The notes under the pieces were generated by a model that saw only the letters and a program-made list of their open reading frames with translations, was not told the origin of the DNA and searched no databases. A DNA stretch of 7,644 bases, taken from Kiritimatiellales bacterium (GTDB lineage: Bacteria > Verrucomicrobiota > Kiritimatiellia > Kiritimatiellales > Pontiellaceae). Numbering within the stretch: the first letter of the stretch is position 1; the number at the start of each line of letters is the position of its first letter. The stretch is taken from NCBI GenBank assembly GCA_021734595.1, contig JAIPIO010000192.1:1-7644 (forward strand), given 5' to 3'. A program made the translations under genes and the position numbers. Below, piece after piece: positions 6,664 to 7,644 of this stretch.

Positions 6664-7644
6664 TGGATACAAGGGCCGACAGCAACAAACAGTACGGTGT
6701 GCCTTCCCTGCAGGACGAACGGGAACAGATCCGCGAGGCGGTGGAATCCTACACTGCGGAAAAGAAACTCGTTCCGCCGCTTTCCATGGAGGAACTGCGA
6801 ACCCATGCCGAGTTGCTGATGGCCGCGCACTCCATTGACGATCAACGATCCGACTATGTAATGGTGCTGCTCAACAACGAAGTATGGAGCGAAACCGTTG
6901 CCTCCATTCCCTATGAACGCCGCTTGCTGCTGTTGCCCCAGTGCCTGCGCCATTTCAAGGACTGTCCGGCCGACATGGATGAGTTCGGTCTGCTGTGTGA
7001 AGAGTGTGGACGCTGCCCGATCGGCGAGCTCCAGTCGTTGGGCGAAGACCTCGGCTACGTCGTGCTCGTTGCCGAAGGCTCCACCGTCGTAACCAAACTG
7101 CTCGAAGGGGGCAAGGTCGATGCCGTGATTGGGGTCAGCTGTCTTTCGGCGCTCGAAAAATCCTTCCCGCACATGGCTGCCGAAGCTATCCCGGGTCTCG
7201 CCATCCCCCTGCATATTGACGGATGCGTCAACACGGAAATGGACGTCGACTGGGTGCGCGATGCGATCAGGTTGAAATCTTCCAACGGTTGGAAAAGCCA
7301 GCTCGACACCGATCGCTTGCGCAAACAGGTCAATACATGGTTCGATCCCGCCGCTTTGGGATCATGCGCAACCCGCACCGAAGAAATCGCCTACGAATGG
7401 CTCGCGCGCGACGGGAAGCGGTGGCGGCCGTTCCTGCTCGCCTGCACCTACAGTGCGTTGAAGGACGGCGAAACCGACTTGCCCAACGAAATCCGGCAAC
7501 TGGCCATCGCTGTCGAATGCTTCCATAAGGCATCGCTGGTTCACGACGATATCGAAGACAACGACGACCTGCGCTATGGCGAGGAAACACTCCATCTCCA
7601 GTACGGGGTTCCGGTTGCGCTCAACGCCGGTGATTTGCTGGTTG
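6663..7644 (+). CDS. DUF116-polyprenyl synthetase fusion, 3' end cut by the window edge
   Basis: The frame is open from ATG 6663 to the window end, showing 327 residues. Residues about 65-200 match DUF116: LLLLPQCLRHFKDCP (C94, C101), LCEECGRCPIGEL (C112, C115, C118), AVIGVSCLSALEK (C160) and IDGCVN (C188), a Cys set that looks metal- or cluster-binding. A trans-isoprenyl diphosphate synthase domain begins near residue 212, with GKRWRPF (251-257, for the usual GGKRxRP) and the first Asp-rich motif LVHDDIEDND (292-301; D295, D296 and D299 as DDxxD), then LRYGEETLHLQYG and ALNAGDLLV. This domain condenses allylic diphosphates with isopentenyl diphosphate using Mg2+. The second Asp-rich motif lies beyond the window, so product length cannot be judged. 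The 1-base overlap with the radical SAM gene suggests the three proteins work together. The DUF116 function is not known to me. Confidence 0.88.
   Translation, partial: MDTRADSNKQYGVPSLQDEREQIREAVESYTAEKKLVPPLSMEELRTHAELLMAAHSIDDQRSDYVMVLLNNEVWSETVASIPYERRLLLLPQCLRHFKDCPADMDEFGLLCEECGRCPIGELQSLGEDLGYVVLVAEGSTVVTKLLEGGKVDAVIGVSCLSALEKSFPHMAAEAIPGLAIPLHIDGCVNTEMDVDWVRDAIRLKSSNGWKSQLDTDRLRKQVNTWFDPAALGSCATRTEEIAYEWLARDGKRWRPFLLACTYSALKDGETDLPNEIRQLAIAVECFHKASLVHDDIEDNDDLRYGEETLHLQYGVPVALNAGDLLV

Overview
The window is dense, one-strand coding DNA from a bacterium with moderately high GC. It holds six protein-coding genes, all on the + strand; the first is cut at its 5' end and the last at its 3' end. 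The content fits an anaerobic, polysaccharide-degrading member of the PVC superphylum (Kiritimatiellota, Lentisphaerota, Planctomycetota or Verrucomicrobiota): a Tat-exported iduronate-sulfatase-like enzyme, a secreted PQQ-like propeller protein of the type common in those phyla, and oxygen-sensitive Fe-S and radical SAM enzymes. This taxonomic reading is inference from gene content and remembered family resemblance.

Region 1 (1-3460) looks like a sugar-acid operon. It starts with the C-terminal part of a LarA (lactate racemase) family protein. An exported sulfatase with a Cys-type formylglycine motif follows, its start codon overlapping the upstream stop by one base. After a 33-base gap comes a complete uronate isomerase (uxaC). 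Together they suggest removal of sulfate from a uronate-containing glycan outside the cytoplasm, isomerisation of the released hexuronate in the cytoplasm, and possibly epimerisation of a sugar acid by the LarA homologue.

Region 2 (3461-3588) is a 128-base intergenic stretch. It has a degenerate heptad repeat resembling one in the gap before uxaC, a weak promoter candidate, a possible stem-loop leader, and a strong ribosome binding site for the next gene.

Region 3 (3589-7644) starts with the secreted PQQ-like beta-propeller gene. Three tightly coupled genes follow: a 2[4Fe-4S] ferredoxin with an N-terminal domain resembling that of HdrA, a radical SAM/SPASM enzyme, and a fusion of DUF116 with a polyprenyl (isoprenyl diphosphate) synthetase. 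Overlaps of 14, 4 and 1 bases imply cotranscription and translational coupling. The last three form a coherent but functionally unassigned module: an electron carrier, a radical enzyme, and an isoprenoid chain-maker carrying a Cys-rich domain. The most interesting hypothesis here is an anaerobic isoprenoid-modifying pathway. No RNA genes, mobile elements or CRISPR arrays were seen.
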